64,000 nucleotides of DNA from Glaciecola sp. HTCC2999 (GTDB taxonomy: Bacteria > Pseudomonadota > Gammaproteobacteria > Enterobacterales > Alteromonadaceae). Location of the stretch: positions 39,316 to 103,315 of the forward strand of contig CATECQ010000050.1 of assembly GCA_949498985.1 (NCBI GenBank). The letters are read 5' to 3'. The translations under genes and the position numbers were made by a program. The notes under the pieces were generated by a model. That model was given only the letters and a program-made list of their open reading frames with translations. It was not told the DNA's origin and did no database searches. Each line of letters starts with the position of its first letter. Positions within the stretch are counted from its first letter, which is position 1. This document shows positions 48,459 to 58,213 of this stretch, one piece after another.

Positions 48459-49481
48459 TCAGCTTTTTGAATAAGTGGGTCGTTTATCATCCATTGAATC
48501 AATAATTTTATGATAGGACTCATAACGAGCTTCATCAATATCCCCGTTGATCACGGCAGATCGGATAAGGCATCCAGGGTCATCACCGTGTTTACAATCT
48601 CTAAATTTGCAGCCACCTAAGTAATCTCGAAACTCAATGAAACCTCGAGTAATTTGTTCTTCTGGTAAGTGCCATAAAGAAAATTCTCGCACTCCTGGCG
48701 AATCAATAACATCACCTCCTTGGGTAAAATGGAGTAGTTTTGCAGTGGTGGTTGTATGAGTACCTAAACCTGAATTATCGGATATGTCACCGACGACTTC
48801 GTCGGCATCCGGTAATAGTTGATTGACTAAAGAAGACTTTCCTACGCCAGATTGTCCGACAAAGACACTGATATTATCTGTGAGTAACTGAGCAAGTTCG
48901 TCAATGCCTTCACCAGTCACACAACTGGTCAATAGGACCTTGTAGCCAATTTCATGATAGATTGCTAAAAGATCAATGACCATGTCACGATCTTCTTCGT
49001 CAAGTAACTCCATCTTGTTGACGACGATTACCGGTTGAATTTGGACATCTTCACAAGCAACTAGATAACGGTCAATGATATGGGGTGAAAGAGTTGGAAC
49101 AATCGAACTCACAATAATAATTTGATCAATATTAGCTGCGATGGGTTTTACCCCATCATAAAAATCAGGGCGAGTGAGCACGGTTTTGCGGTCATGGACA
49201 ATTTCTATTACCCCTAGATCACGTGGTTCGTTTGAAACACTGGGACAAAAGATGACACTATCGCCACACACGACAGAATTGATAGTCCGACGAATATGAC
49301 ATTTATGCAACACCCCTTGTTGATCCTCGACATTCGCATGTTTACCAAAGCGACCCACCACCAAGCCGGGTTGAGCTGTACCTAAATGGTCGTGCTCTAT
49401 GGGGGCTTGGGCTAGGCGTTTTGTTCGGTTCGTGGATACTTGACGCTTTTGTCGATGTGTGAGTTTAGGTTTTTTTGCCAC
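48459..49481 (-). CDS. rsgA: Ribosome small subunit GTPase A
   Basis: The 340-residue circularly permuted GTPase has a basic N-terminus ([12 protein letters not shown]), an OB-fold, the G4 motif VVNKMELL before the P-loop [13 protein letters not shown]3 in DSPGVREF and a C-terminal zinc knuckle ([14 protein letters not shown]). It acts in late 30S maturation. It is divergent from orn, the usual arrangement, with psd downstream. Confidence 0.97.
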   Translation of the reverse strand: MAKKPKLTHRQKRQVSTNRTKRLAQAPIEHDHLGTAQPGLVVGRFGKHANVEDQQGVLHKCHIRRTINSVVCGDSVIFCPSVSNEPRDLGVIEIVHDRKTVLTRPDFYDGVKPIAANIDQIIIVSSIVPTLSPHIIDRYLVACEDVQIQPVIVVNKMELLDEEDRDMVIDLLAIYHEIGYKVLLTSCVTGEGIDELAQLLTDNISVFVGQSGVGKSSLVNQLLPDADEVVGDISDNSGLGTHTTTTAKLLHFTQGGDVIDSPGVREFSLWHLPEEQITRGFIEFRDYLGGCKFRDCKHGDDPGCLIRSAVINGDIDEARYESYHKIIDSMDDKRPTYSKS

Positions 49482-49577
49482 AATTACCTAGTCAATATAA
49501 AATAAAACTTAATCATGCGGTCATGTTACCGTTAAGATATATGGATTACCATGTATTAATTAATGACAGGATACTTT

Positions 49578-50153
49578 ATGACGGAACAACATCAATCACT
49601 AGTTAGCGAACATTTTCATGAACAAAATTTAATCTGGATTGATATGGAGATGACGGGGCTTGATCCTGAAGAATGTGTCGTGTTAGAAATCGCCACGATT
49701 GTGACGGATGCACAATTAAACATTTTAGCTGAAGGACCTGTCATAGCCATACATCAATCGGATGAAGTATTAGCGAATATGAATGAGTGGTGTATTGAAA
49801 CTCATGGTAAAACAGGTTTGACTCAACGATGTCGAGAAAGTGTGTTGAGTGTAGAGGATGCTCAAGCTGCGACTATCGCATTTTTACAGGCTTATGTACC
49901 AGAGCGAGCATCTCCTTTGTGTGGTAATACTATTGGGCAAGATCGTCGTTTCATGGTGAAATACATGCCTGAACTTGAAGCATATTGTCATTATCGCTCT
50001 ATCGATGTGAGTACCATAAAAGAATTGTCGGTTCGCTGGGAACCAGAAGTTTTAAAAGGTTTTCACAAAAAAGGAGTGCACCTTGCCCTGGATGATATTC
50101 GAGAATCAATCAGTGAATTGCAATACTACCGTGAACATGTTTTTAAAATTTAA
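49578..50153 (+). CDS. orn: Oligoribonuclease
   Basis: The ATG at 49578 is chosen because CAGGA lies six bases upstream; an in-frame ATG at 49563 would place that site inside the gene. The 191-residue DEDDh exonuclease shows [44 protein letters not shown] and [11 protein letters not shown]. It degrades two-to-five-base RNA, including pGpG. It is about ten residues longer at the N-terminus than E. coli Orn. Confidence 0.96.
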   Translation: MTEQHQSLVSEHFHEQNLIWIDMEMTGLDPEECVVLEIATIVTDAQLNILAEGPVIAIHQSDEVLANMNEWCIETHGKTGLTQRCRESVLSVEDAQAATIAFLQAYVPERASPLCGNTIGQDRRFMVKYMPELEAYCHYRSIDVSTIKELSVRWEPEVLKGFHKKGVHLALDDIRESISELQYYREHVFKI

Positions 50154-50207
50154 TCGATAAAATACTTGCAAGGTGTGTAAATGTTTGTAAAATGCGCAGC
50201 CTAAATT

Positions 50208-50283
50208 GCGGGAATAGCTCAGCTGGTAGAGCACAACCTTGCCAAGGTTGGGGTCGCGAGTTCGAATCTCGTTTCCCGCTCCA
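50208..50283 (+). tRNA. tRNA-Gly (anticodon GCC)
   Basis: The 76-base sequence folds as a standard cloverleaf: acceptor GCGGGAA with TTCCCGC, D arm with AGCTCAGCTGGTAGAGC, anticodon stem CAACC/GGTTG with loop TTGCCAA (anticodon GCC), T arm GCGAG-TTCGAATCTCGT and encoded CCA at 50281-50283. A terminator follows directly. It lies between orn and the TonB-dependent receptor gene, as a single tRNA. Confidence 0.97.
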
Positions 50284-50288
50284 AATAA

Positions 50289-50328
50289 AAAAAAACGCTT
50301 AAATCACCTTGATTTAAGCGTTTTTTTT
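50289..50328 (+). terminator. Rho-independent terminator after tRNA-Gly
   Basis: AACGCTTAAATCA and TGATTTAAGCGTT form a perfect 13-pair stem around a three-base loop, followed by a run of T (50321-50328). It starts within ten bases of the CCA end. Confidence 0.93.
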
Positions 50329-50436
50329 GGGGGTGGCGCTATTATGTTTCTATTGTATGACATGCGTTTAACCATTAAAATCATAAATGTTCTATATTAT
50401 TAATCCCACACATACTACTAAAACGGGAAATATCAC

Positions 50437-52881
50437 ATGAAAAACTCTGTATCACAGCGATTTAATACCTCGTTAGTTGCCATTGCAGTTGCTGCTAGTT
50501 TAGTACCAGCTCACCATGCTATTGCACAGACGGCTGAAGCACAAATTGAAAAAATTGAAATCACAGCAACCCGACGTACAGGTACTGTTCAGGATGCCCC
50601 ATTAAACATTACTGCACTGACTTCCGATACATTAGCGGAACAAAATATTGGTCAGTTAGAAGATGTGGCGCGTTGGGTACCAGGCTTAACGGTTGTTGAT
50701 CAAGGTGGGCGCTCAGACTCACCGATTATTGTTCGTGGTTTAAATACTAACTCTACGGGGCCAGGTGCAAATGGCGGTACAGTTGCGACTTACATCGGTG
50801 AATTACCATTATTTGTGAACATGCGTTTAACGGATATTGAACGAGTTGAAGTATTGATCGGTCCACAAGGGACACTCTATGGGGCGGGTACTTTAGGTGG
50901 TGCCATTCGTTATATTCCAAAAGCCGTTGAATTAGACTTAACTTCCGGTGAAGTCTATGGCGATGTGTTTTCGTTATCACAGTCCAATAGTAATGGTGGT
51001 GAGTTTGGTTTTGTGTTCAACACCCCACTTATCAACGATAAATTAGGTATTCGTGCCTCACTAAATTACTATAATGATCCAGGTTTTATTGATTATAACT
51101 ATGTGGTTCGTCAAGGTGGTGTATCCTTAGCTGATCCGGATTGGAATGACGCTCAGGCGGTGTCTGATAATTTACGTCAGGTAAAAGATGCTAACGGCGA
51201 AAACACATTAACAGGTCGAGTTGCTTTACGTTGGGCACCGACAGATACATTTGATGCGACTCTAGCATACTTCTATCAAAGCCAAGATGTTGAAGGTCGT
51301 TCAATTTCACACTACAACGCACTACCTACAACTAATGCATTAAGCGGTCAACCAGGCCCATTTGATTCTGCTTATCGTTATGAAGAACCACGTGAAAAGA
51401 TTGATGAATTACTCTCATTAGAAATCACTGCGGATTTAGGGTTTGCTGAATTAACAGCTGCAGCGGGTGTATCTTCATTTGAAGCAGATGGTCAACGTGA
51501 CCAAACTGACTTATTAATACGTCTGAACTATAGTTATGAAGATTTCCCTGCGTTCTCAGCTTTTACTCGAGAGCAAGATAATTCAGATGTCACGACAGGA
51601 GAAATACGTTTAGTGTCTAACAGCGACTCAGAATTTAGCTGGATTGCTGGTGCGTTTTATAATAAGACTGAGTCAGATGGTATCTCTGAAGAGTTTACTC
51701 CCGGTTATGATGCATTTTTAGGTGGTTCACGTCCTGATGCACTTGAATATTTATCGGTAGCTGATTCAACCGTCACAGAATCTGCCATTTTTGGTGAAAT
51801 TACTTACCAAATTACTCCACAATGGGATGTGACTTTGGGTTTACGTAGCTATGAATATGATGTCACATCAACTTCTGCAATTGATTTACCTTTATACTAC
51901 ACGGTATTCGAAGGTCGTGGTCCAGATTCTGTTGTGCTAGATTATGAAACTGAGTCAGCAGATGACTCAGGAACGCTATCTAAATTTAATACTTCATATC
52001 AATTTAATGATGATGTGATGGCATATTTTACAGTATCTGAAGGTTTCCGTATTGGTGGTGCCAACGGGGTTGCTGCTTGTCCAGCAGATATCGCGACTAT
52101 TACTAACCAAATCGTATGTGCGTTGCCGAATGAACAAGTTTTTGTGGCAGATACTACAACTAACTATGAATTAGGGGTGAAATCATCTTTCTTCCGTAAT
52201 CGTTTATATGTCAATGCATCTGTCTTTGATATCGATTGGGAAGATGCACAAGTTGCAGGTGCAACAGTGAATGGTGCACAACCTATTACAGCCAATGCAC
52301 AAGGTGCAGGCTCTAAAGGGGTTGAGCTTTCTGTTCGTGGTGTTATCACGGATGAATTAACCGCTTATGCGACTTATTCGGGAGTAGAAGCAACACTAAC
52401 CCAAGATGCGCCTTTCTTATTTGGTGTCAAAGATGATCAAGGCACTGCTATTCAAGATTTCTATGATGGTAAGGCGGGTGATCGTTTATCTGGAGCGCCA
52501 GAACAGCAATTATCATTAGGATTTAAATATTCTACTGAAATCTTAGATGGAAAAGGGCTAGATATCGTTTACGGTCTTACAGCACAAAGTGATGTGCTCA
52601 GTAAAGTGGGTGGTCGTGCTGATGGTGAGTTAATCCCAGGTTTTGCGCTAAGTAATGTGAGTGCGACGGTAACTGAAAATAATTGGGCCGTCACACTTTA
52701 TATCGATAACTTATTCGATAAATATGCATATACGTCAGTGCGTCGTGACCAAGCTGATTTAGGGTTAAACCAAGTTCCTTCAGAAGGACTTAATCGTGTT
52801 GATTTACTCAGAAATTACGGTCGTTTCGTCGTTCAACCTCGCAAAGTGGGCGTGAAATTTAGCTACAAGTTTGATATGTAA
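50437..52881 (+). CDS. TonB-dependent outer-membrane receptor
   Basis: The 814-residue protein has a signal peptide (about 1-31, ending HHAIAQ), a TonB-box-like stretch (EKIEITATRR), a plug domain (DAPLNITALTSDTLAEQNIGQLEDVARWVPGLTV, IIVRGLN, IERVEVLIGPQGTLYGAGTLGGAIRYIPK) and a beta-barrel ending KVGVKFSYKFDM. The plug motif matches the large receptor group of Alteromonadales whose ligands are often unknown and range from siderophores to sugars and peptides. GGGAAA precedes the ATG. No iron-box was seen upstream. A terminator follows, then a TPR-sulfotransferase gene on the same strand, a pairing that may be functional. Confidence 0.92.
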   Translation: MKNSVSQRFNTSLVAIAVAASLVPAHHAIAQTAEAQIEKIEITATRRTGTVQDAPLNITALTSDTLAEQNIGQLEDVARWVPGLTVVDQGGRSDSPIIVRGLNTNSTGPGANGGTVATYIGELPLFVNMRLTDIERVEVLIGPQGTLYGAGTLGGAIRYIPKAVELDLTSGEVYGDVFSLSQSNSNGGEFGFVFNTPLINDKLGIRASLNYYNDPGFIDYNYVVRQGGVSLADPDWNDAQAVSDNLRQVKDANGENTLTGRVALRWAPTDTFDATLAYFYQSQDVEGRSISHYNALPTTNALSGQPGPFDSAYRYEEPREKIDELLSLEITADLGFAELTAAAGVSSFEADGQRDQTDLLIRLNYSYEDFPAFSAFTREQDNSDVTTGEIRLVSNSDSEFSWIAGAFYNKTESDGISEEFTPGYDAFLGGSRPDALEYLSVADSTVTESAIFGEITYQITPQWDVTLGLRSYEYDVTSTSAIDLPLYYTVFEGRGPDSVVLDYETESADDSGTLSKFNTSYQFNDDVMAYFTVSEGFRIGGANGVAACPADIATITNQIVCALPNEQVFVADTTTNYELGVKSSFFRNRLYVNASVFDIDWEDAQVAGATVNGAQPITANAQGAGSKGVELSVRGVITDELTAYATYSGVEATLTQDAPFLFGVKDDQGTAIQDFYDGKAGDRLSGAPEQQLSLGFKYSTEILDGKGLDIVYGLTAQSDVLSKVGGRADGELIPGFALSNVSATVTENNWAVTLYIDNLFDKYAYTSVRRDQADLGLNQVPSEGLNRVDLLRNYGRFVVQPRKVGVKFSYKFDM

Positions 52882-52899
52882 TATTAAATATAGCTAATC

Positions 52900-52938
52900 A
52901 ACCGGTGTGAATGAGGTTTCTTGTCACACCGGTTTTTT
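52900..52938 (+). terminator. Rho-independent terminator of the receptor gene
   Basis: AACCGGTGTGA (52900-52910) pairs perfectly with TCACACCGGTT (52924-52934), followed by T. It lies 19 bases after the receptor stop and separates it from the sulfotransferase gene. Confidence 0.9.
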
Positions 52939-52991
52939 AATGCCTAAAAAATGGTAAACTTCATCTATTCCAGTATATAAAGTCTATCAGT

Positions 52992-54590
52992 ATGACTCCT
53001 CAATCCCTACATCAATCAGTATTGACATTATTTTCTCAAGGTAAATGGGTGGATGCACATCCGGCAGTGGTTCAACTGATTCAAACAACCACAGCTAAAG
53101 AGGATAAAGAAAATAGATTCTATCAAGCTGAAGGTTATTTCCTGTTGGGGATATTGAATGCGGAGCTCGGTCAATTTAATAAAGCGACGCAATGTATACT
53201 TCGTGCCAATACTATTCAAGCTAAGGATGAGTATCATGCTTATTTAGCTAAATGCTGGGCACTATTAGGTGAGACCAATGCAGCGATGCGCTCGGTCGAT
53301 AGTATCGATTTAGCCCGTTTGAATGAGCCTAATGCGCTCGATACAGTTGGAGTGGCACTGAGTCGAATTGGTTTTCATAATGCTGCATTACCTTTCTTTG
53401 AAAAAGCGATTGCTATTAATGCTACACATTACCAGTATTTTTATAATTATGGGATGTCATTAAAATTTGCAGGTCAATTTAGTCAAGCTAAGTTAGCCTA
53501 CGAGCAAGCCCTGATACTTAACTCTAAGCATGCTCCAACGCACTTTGCTTTATCTGATTTAGGCCACAGCAATGATGCTCATCTGGCGATTGAGAGATTA
53601 AGTCGGCTACTAGCAGATAAGGAGGTGGCGGTAGATGACCTTATGCATTATGCGCATGCACTTGCGCTTGAGTTTCAGACACTGGGTCGTCACCCTGAAG
53701 CGTTTGAGGTCTTAGTAAAAGCAAAAGCGAAAAAAGCGGCATCAATTAAATATAATATCGCTCAGGACCAAGCTTTATTTGCAGCAATTAAAGACGCATT
53801 CAATGAGCAATTCATCGCCGGGACAAGAGTCTCTTCATGCCATTCTAATCGCCCTATATTTATTGTCGGGATGCCTCGCTCAGGCACGACGCTGGTTGAA
53901 CGAATCTTATCTCATCATTCACAAGTTGGCAGTGGCGGTGAACTTCAAGACTTTGGTATTGCGGTTAAACAACTGACTAAGACACCAGGCCAAACGGTAC
54001 TTGATATACCCACATTAACCTCATCCGCATCACTGGATATGACACAATTAGGTCAACTTTACTTAGATAAAACGCAACGTATCGCGCCTGGTGATGCACG
54101 ATTTATTGATAAACTTCCGTTTAATTTTTTCTATATTCCTTTATTGCAACGGGCCTTACCCAATGCAAAAATCATCGTCATGTTACGTGATCCAATGGAT
54201 ACCTGTATTGGTAATTTCAGACAGCTTTTTTCGTTAAACTCACCTTATTATCATTATGCATTTAACTTAGAAACGGTAGGGGAGTTTTATGCCCAGTTTC
54301 GTCAACATATTGATCACTGTATCAGTATGAATCCAGATAATATTCGCATTCAGCAATATGAAACCTTAGCTCAATCACCGGAGAGTGAAGTTAAATCATT
54401 ACTGAAGTTTTGTGATTTGGATTATGAAGCGCAATGTGTTGAGGTACAGAATAATACGCTACCAGTATCTACCGCAAGTAAAATGCAAGTCAGACAACCC
54501 ATTAATACAAGTTCAATTGGCCGGTGGAAAAAGTTTGGTCAAGGCACACAGCCACTGCTGGCACTATTACAACGTTATGGACTTAAATAG
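52992..54590 (+). CDS. TPR-repeat sulfotransferase
   Basis: The 532-residue protein has TPR-like repeats over about 1-245 (for example ALPFFEKAIAINATHYQYFYNYGMSLKFAGQFSQAKLAYEQALILNSKHAPTH-type helices) and a sulfotransferase domain from about 288. The PAPS-binding loop is IVGMPRSGTTLVERIL; the second motif is VMLRDPMDTCIGNFRQLF. Such proteins move sulfate from PAPS to an unknown acceptor. No signal peptide is seen. Substrate cannot be read from the sequence. It sits 110 bases after the TonB-dependent receptor, with a terminator between. Confidence 0.87.
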   Translation: MTPQSLHQSVLTLFSQGKWVDAHPAVVQLIQTTTAKEDKENRFYQAEGYFLLGILNAELGQFNKATQCILRANTIQAKDEYHAYLAKCWALLGETNAAMRSVDSIDLARLNEPNALDTVGVALSRIGFHNAALPFFEKAIAINATHYQYFYNYGMSLKFAGQFSQAKLAYEQALILNSKHAPTHFALSDLGHSNDAHLAIERLSRLLADKEVAVDDLMHYAHALALEFQTLGRHPEAFEVLVKAKAKKAASIKYNIAQDQALFAAIKDAFNEQFIAGTRVSSCHSNRPIFIVGMPRSGTTLVERILSHHSQVGSGGELQDFGIAVKQLTKTPGQTVLDIPTLTSSASLDMTQLGQLYLDKTQRIAPGDARFIDKLPFNFFYIPLLQRALPNAKIIVMLRDPMDTCIGNFRQLFSLNSPYYHYAFNLETVGEFYAQFRQHIDHCISMNPDNIRIQQYETLAQSPESEVKSLLKFCDLDYEAQCVEVQNNTLPVSTASKMQVRQPINTSSIGRWKKFGQGTQPLLALLQRYGLK

Positions 54591-54678
54591 CGTGATAGTT
54601 ACCTATCACTATATGTGTCTTGTCGCAGATTAAAACGCGTTTTAATATCTCACTCACTACATTTAAGGAGGTATCTAT

Positions 54679-55173
54679 ATGAAGCATGTCAATCCACTGC
54701 GTCGAATGGTTCTGAAAGTGCAGTCTTATCCGCAATGGTTGCAGAATTTTGTTTTGACACTGATCTTTCGTCATACCGTCAAATTGAGTGGCACTGTAGG
54801 CCAAGAGATTTTAGGAACTGACCTGAATTCGGTCACATTTCGTCAGAAAAATAAGAAAAAAGTACAAAACCATATTGGTGGTGTTCACGCGGCAGGGATG
54901 GCATTGCTGGGTGAGTCAGCTACAGGTTTTGTTGTTGGCCTAAATCTACCTGGTGATAAATTACCTTTACTAAAATCCATGCACGTTGATTACACTAAAC
55001 GGGCAAAAGGTGATCTGGTAGCTGTTGCGAATTTGACTAATGAACAAATTCAATTAATGCAAACCACTGAAAAAGGGGAGATCAATGTGAGTGTTCGAGT
55101 CACTGATGAAGAGAATAAAGCCCCAATTGAATGTGAATACGTATGGGCGTGGGTTCCTAAAAAAAGGCGTTAG
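54679..55173 (+). CDS. DUF4442 hotdog-fold protein
   Basis: The 164-residue protein has an excellent ribosome binding site (TAAGGAGGT, eight bases before the ATG). The middle segment NHIGGVHAAGMALLGESATGFVVGLNLP resembles the catalytic helix of hotdog thioesterases and of DUF4442 proteins; KSMHVDYTKRAKGDL follows. A PaaI-type thioesterase role on an acyl-CoA is possible, but the family has no settled function. It stands alone between the sulfotransferase and ilvI, with a 238-base gap downstream. Confidence 0.75.
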   Translation: MKHVNPLRRMVLKVQSYPQWLQNFVLTLIFRHTVKLSGTVGQEILGTDLNSVTFRQKNKKKVQNHIGGVHAAGMALLGESATGFVVGLNLPGDKLPLLKSMHVDYTKRAKGDLVAVANLTNEQIQLMQTTEKGEINVSVRVTDEENKAPIECEYVWAWVPKKRR

Positions 55174-55290
55174 ACCATCGTCTAAAGGCAACTGGATATC
55201 AAGTCAGTAGAATATGAATTTGGTCGATTGTTATGCAGATGTTAATAAAAATTCTAATTGCCGCGTTTTAATCCCTTAAATTATGATATT

Positions 55291-55318
55291 TATCCTAACA
55301 TAATATATATTTAGGATA
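55291..55318. promoter_or_regulatory. Inverted repeat in the ilvI upstream region
   Basis: TATCCTAA (55291-55298) and TTAGGATA (55311-55318) are perfect inverted repeats with a 12-base AT-rich spacer, about 94 bases before ilvI. Half-site centres are 20 bases apart, i.e. on the same face of the DNA, as expected for a dimeric regulator. Lrp or a LysR-type protein could bind, but the sequence alone does not say. The rest of the gap shows no long leader ORF rich in Ile, Leu or Val. Confidence 0.4.
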
Positions 55319-55411
55319 TAAATTTCACTATTTGTATTTTTCGGGTTTTCACTTCCTAATTCGTCAAGTACACTAACACTATAAATTAATAAATAAGCTT
55401 GGAGATAGACA

Positions 55412-57130
55412 GTGAAAATGATGTCTGGCGCTGCAATGGTAGTGCAAACCCTGAATGATCTTGGGGTCAAACATGTTTTTGGTTACCCTGGTGGGGCCGT
55501 TCTTGATATATATGATGCATTATTGGGACAAGATCAAGTTGAACATGTACTTGTCAGACATGAGCAAGCAGCAGCACATATGGCTGATGGTTATGCTCGT
55601 TCTACGGGGATAACCGGTACGGTGCTTGTTACATCTGGCCCAGGTGCGACGAATACTTTAACCGGTATCGCTACTGCTTATATGGATTCTATTCCTATGG
55701 TTGTGTTATCTGGTCAGGTACCTTCTCAGCATATTGGTGAAGATGCTTTCCAAGAGACAGATATGGTGGGCTGTTCTCGTCCCATCGTCAAACACAGTTT
55801 CTTAGTGAAGCGTGCAGTGGATATTCCTAAAGCAATAGCGCAAGCTTATTATATCGCTAATACTGGTCGTCCAGGTCCTGTTGTCGTTGATTTACCTAAA
55901 GATATTGTCAATGTGACAGAGTCCCACCCATATGAATTTCCTGCTGATGTGACGATGCGTTCTTATAACCCGGTACTAAAAGGGCATAATAAGCAAATTC
56001 GAAAAGCAGTTGCATCTATGGTCAAAGCAAAGCGTCCAGTATTATATGTCGGTGGTGGTGCAATCACTGCTGAAGCACAAGGTAAAGTCACCGAGTTAGC
56101 AGAATTACTAGGTTGCCCTGTCACCTGTACATTAATGGGCTTAGGGGCTTTTTCTGGCGTACATGAACAGTTTGTGGGTATGCTTGGGATGCATGGTACA
56201 GTAGAAGCCAATAAAACCATGCACAATGCAGATTGTATTGTTGCATTAGGCGCACGTTTTGATGATCGAGTCACGAACAATGTGGAAAAATTCTGTCCGC
56301 ATGCTGATATTATTCATGTTGATATTGATCCCGCGTCTATTTCAAAAACAGTCAATGCGCATATCCCGGTAGTGGGCAGTATTGATGTGGTTGTAGGGCA
56401 GATTTTAGAAGAGCTAGCGCATGAATCACTGCAGTCTCAAACTGAAAAACTCAGTGAATGGTGGACTCAGATCAAAGAATGGCGCACTCAGAACTGTTTG
56501 GATTTTGATCAGTCTTCACAAGTTATTAAACCTCAAAAAGTCATTGAAGCCTTATACCAGCATACCAATGGTGATGCTTTTGTGAGTTCTGATGTGGGTC
56601 AGCATCAAATGTTTGCAGCTCTATATTACCCGTTTGCTAAACCTCGACGTTGGATTAATTCAGGCGGCCTTGGAACGATGGGCTTTGGACTTCCTGCAGC
56701 CATGGGCGTTCAGTTTGCACATCCGGAATCTACATCGGTTGTGGTAACGGGTGACGGTAGTATTCAGATGAATATCCAAGAGCTATCGACGTGTTTACAA
56801 TATAATTTACCTATTAAAGTTATTCTTCTAAATAACCGTGCTTTAGGTATGGTTCGTCAGTGGCAAGATATGATTTATAAAGGACGCCATTCAAACTCAT
56901 ACGTCGAAGCGATGCCTGATTTTGTAAAATTAGTTGAAGCTTATGGGCATGTTGGGATCAAAGTTGATCATTTAGATGAATTAGACGATGCAATGGCACG
57001 TTGTTTCGCTGAAAAAGAGAAATTAGTCTTTATGGATATTGCTGTTGATCAAGACGAACATGTTTATCCAATGCAAATTAAATATGGGGCGATGGATGAT
57101 ATGCGCCTTAGTAAGACGGAGCGCACCTAA
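55412..57130 (+). CDS. ilvI: Acetolactate synthase large subunit
   Basis: The 572-residue thiamine-diphosphate enzyme (E. coli IlvI 574) shows [16 protein letters not shown], the catalytic Glu in [14 protein letters not shown], the ThDP motif [14 protein letters not shown] to [12 protein letters not shown], and GGGAITAE. The GTG at 55412 is well placed after GGAG; the ATG at 55418 is an alternative. It makes acetolactate and acetohydroxybutyrate for valine, leucine and isoleucine. The ilvH start overlaps its stop by one base. Confidence 0.97.
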   Translation: MKMMSGAAMVVQTLNDLGVKHVFGYPGGAVLDIYDALLGQDQVEHVLVRHEQAAAHMADGYARSTGITGTVLVTSGPGATNTLTGIATAYMDSIPMVVLSGQVPSQHIGEDAFQETDMVGCSRPIVKHSFLVKRAVDIPKAIAQAYYIANTGRPGPVVVDLPKDIVNVTESHPYEFPADVTMRSYNPVLKGHNKQIRKAVASMVKAKRPVLYVGGGAITAEAQGKVTELAELLGCPVTCTLMGLGAFSGVHEQFVGMLGMHGTVEANKTMHNADCIVALGARFDDRVTNNVEKFCPHADIIHVDIDPASISKTVNAHIPVVGSIDVVVGQILEELAHESLQSQTEKLSEWWTQIKEWRTQNCLDFDQSSQVIKPQKVIEALYQHTNGDAFVSSDVGQHQMFAALYYPFAKPRRWINSGGLGTMGFGLPAAMGVQFAHPESTSVVVTGDGSIQMNIQELSTCLQYNLPIKVILLNNRALGMVRQWQDMIYKGRHSNSYVEAMPDFVKLVEAYGHVGIKVDHLDELDDAMARCFAEKEKLVFMDIAVDQDEHVYPMQIKYGAMDDMRLSKTERT

Positions 57131-57627
57131 TGAAACGTATTATCTCTGTACTAATGGAAAATGCACCTGGAGCATTATCAAGGATTGTGGGTGTATTTTC
57201 ACAACGCGGTTATAACGTAGACTCTTTATGCGTTGCTGAAACTGATGATCCCAGTCTCTCGCGACTAACCATTGCGACCCAAGGCGATAATAAAGTGATC
57301 GAACAAATTATCAAACAGATGAACAAGTTAATTGATGTGTTAAAAGTCACCGAGTTAACAGAGGCAGCTCATGTAGAAAGAGAATTGGTTTTAGTCAAAG
57401 TGGTGGCTAATTCTGAAGCATCTAGAAGTGAGATCATCCGGAATGTAGACATATTCAGGGCTAAAATATTAGATGTAAGTGCTGTGAATTATACGATTGA
57501 ATTGACAGGGGCATCTGAAAAATTAGATGCGTTTATTACTACTTTAGGAAATAGTTCTTCTATTGTAGAGTCAGCAAGGACGGGCGTTTGCGGGCTGGCA
57601 CGTGGAGAAAGAGCCTTAACACCTTAA
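57130..57627 (+). CDS. ilvH: Acetolactate synthase regulatory (small) subunit
   Basis: The 165-residue protein (E. coli IlvH 163) has an N-terminal ACT domain (ISVLMENAPGALSRIVGVFSQRGYNVDSL) and a C-terminal domain (LVLVKVVANSEASRSEIIRNVDIFRAKILDVS). It confers valine feedback on IlvI and raises its activity. The start codon overlaps the ilvI stop (TAATG), so the two are translationally coupled. Confidence 0.97.
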   Translation: MKRIISVLMENAPGALSRIVGVFSQRGYNVDSLCVAETDDPSLSRLTIATQGDNKVIEQIIKQMNKLIDVLKVTELTEAAHVERELVLVKVVANSEASRSEIIRNVDIFRAKILDVSAVNYTIELTGASEKLDAFITTLGNSSSIVESARTGVCGLARGERALTP

Positions 57628-57794
57628 TATTCTGATAATTAAATATTTACGAATTATAAATAATATTTACAAATATCAATCAAAATTAATACTTTGATAA
57701 GTATTTAGCAGGTGTTACTATGAACTTGTTCTCATTTAGGCATGATTATTTGTTTTAGCCTTATTGGTCTTAAAAGAATGTAAAATTCTGAAGT

Positions 57795-57890
57795 TATAAT
57801 ATAAGACAAACGCCTATAAGCACCCTAATTGAAAACAAGGATACGCAAAAAGGCGTTTTAATTTATATATAAAGATTTAAGGTTATACTG
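57795..57890 (+). promoter_or_regulatory. Promoter -10 and structured leader of the cold-shock gene
   Basis: TATAAT at 57795-57800 is a strong -10; the -35 is poor. Transcription would start near 57807, giving a leader of about 84 bases. AAACGCCT (57808-57815) and AGGCGTTT (57851-57858) form a perfect eight-pair stem around 35 bases, right at the RNA 5' end. Leaders of cold-shock genes often fold differently at low temperature and control translation, so a similar role is plausible. The rest of the 263-base gap after ilvH holds nothing I recognise. Confidence 0.5.
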
Positions 57891-58100
57891 ATGTCTAAAG
57901 TTACAGGTTCTGTTAAGTGGTTTAATGCTGATAAAGGTTATGGTTTCATTACTCAAGACAATGGCGGTAAAGATGTATTCGTACATTTCCGTGCTATCCA
58001 GTCTGAAGGTTACAAAACACTTCCAGAAGGTCAAAAAGTTTCTTTCGAGATTGAAGAAGGTCAAAAAGGTCTTCAAGCAGCTAACGTAACTGCTATCTAA
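57891..58100 (+). CDS. Cold-shock protein (CspA family)
   Basis: The 69-residue OB-fold protein contains [14 protein letters not shown] (RNP1) and DVFVHF (RNP2), with the aromatic residues that contact single-stranded nucleic acid. It resembles CspA/CspD-type RNA chaperones; which paralogue cannot be told. AAGG lies eight bases upstream. It is monocistronic, with its own promoter and leader and a strong terminator. Confidence 0.95.
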   Translation: MSKVTGSVKWFNADKGYGFITQDNGGKDVFVHFRAIQSEGYKTLPEGQKVSFEIEEGQKGLQAANVTAI

Positions 58101-58120
58101 TTCAGTTCGATGAAGTTATA

Positions 58121-58149
58121 AAAACCGCGTTACGAACGCGGTTTTTTTT
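58121..58149 (+). terminator. Rho-independent terminator of the cold-shock gene
   Basis: AAAACCGCGTT (58121-58131) and AACGCGGTTTT (58135-58145) form an 11-pair stem around a three-base loop, followed by more T. It lies 21 bases after the stop. Confidence 0.94.
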
Positions 58150-58213
58150 GTCAAAATTACGCTTTATAAAATATAAGTTAAGTAGGTCATCGCAACACGA
58201 TTTAATAATGTGA

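Noticed and set aside
55170..55185. TTAGAC-CATC-GTCTAA hairpin after the DUF4442 gene as terminator
   Set aside because: Six pairs only and no T-run.
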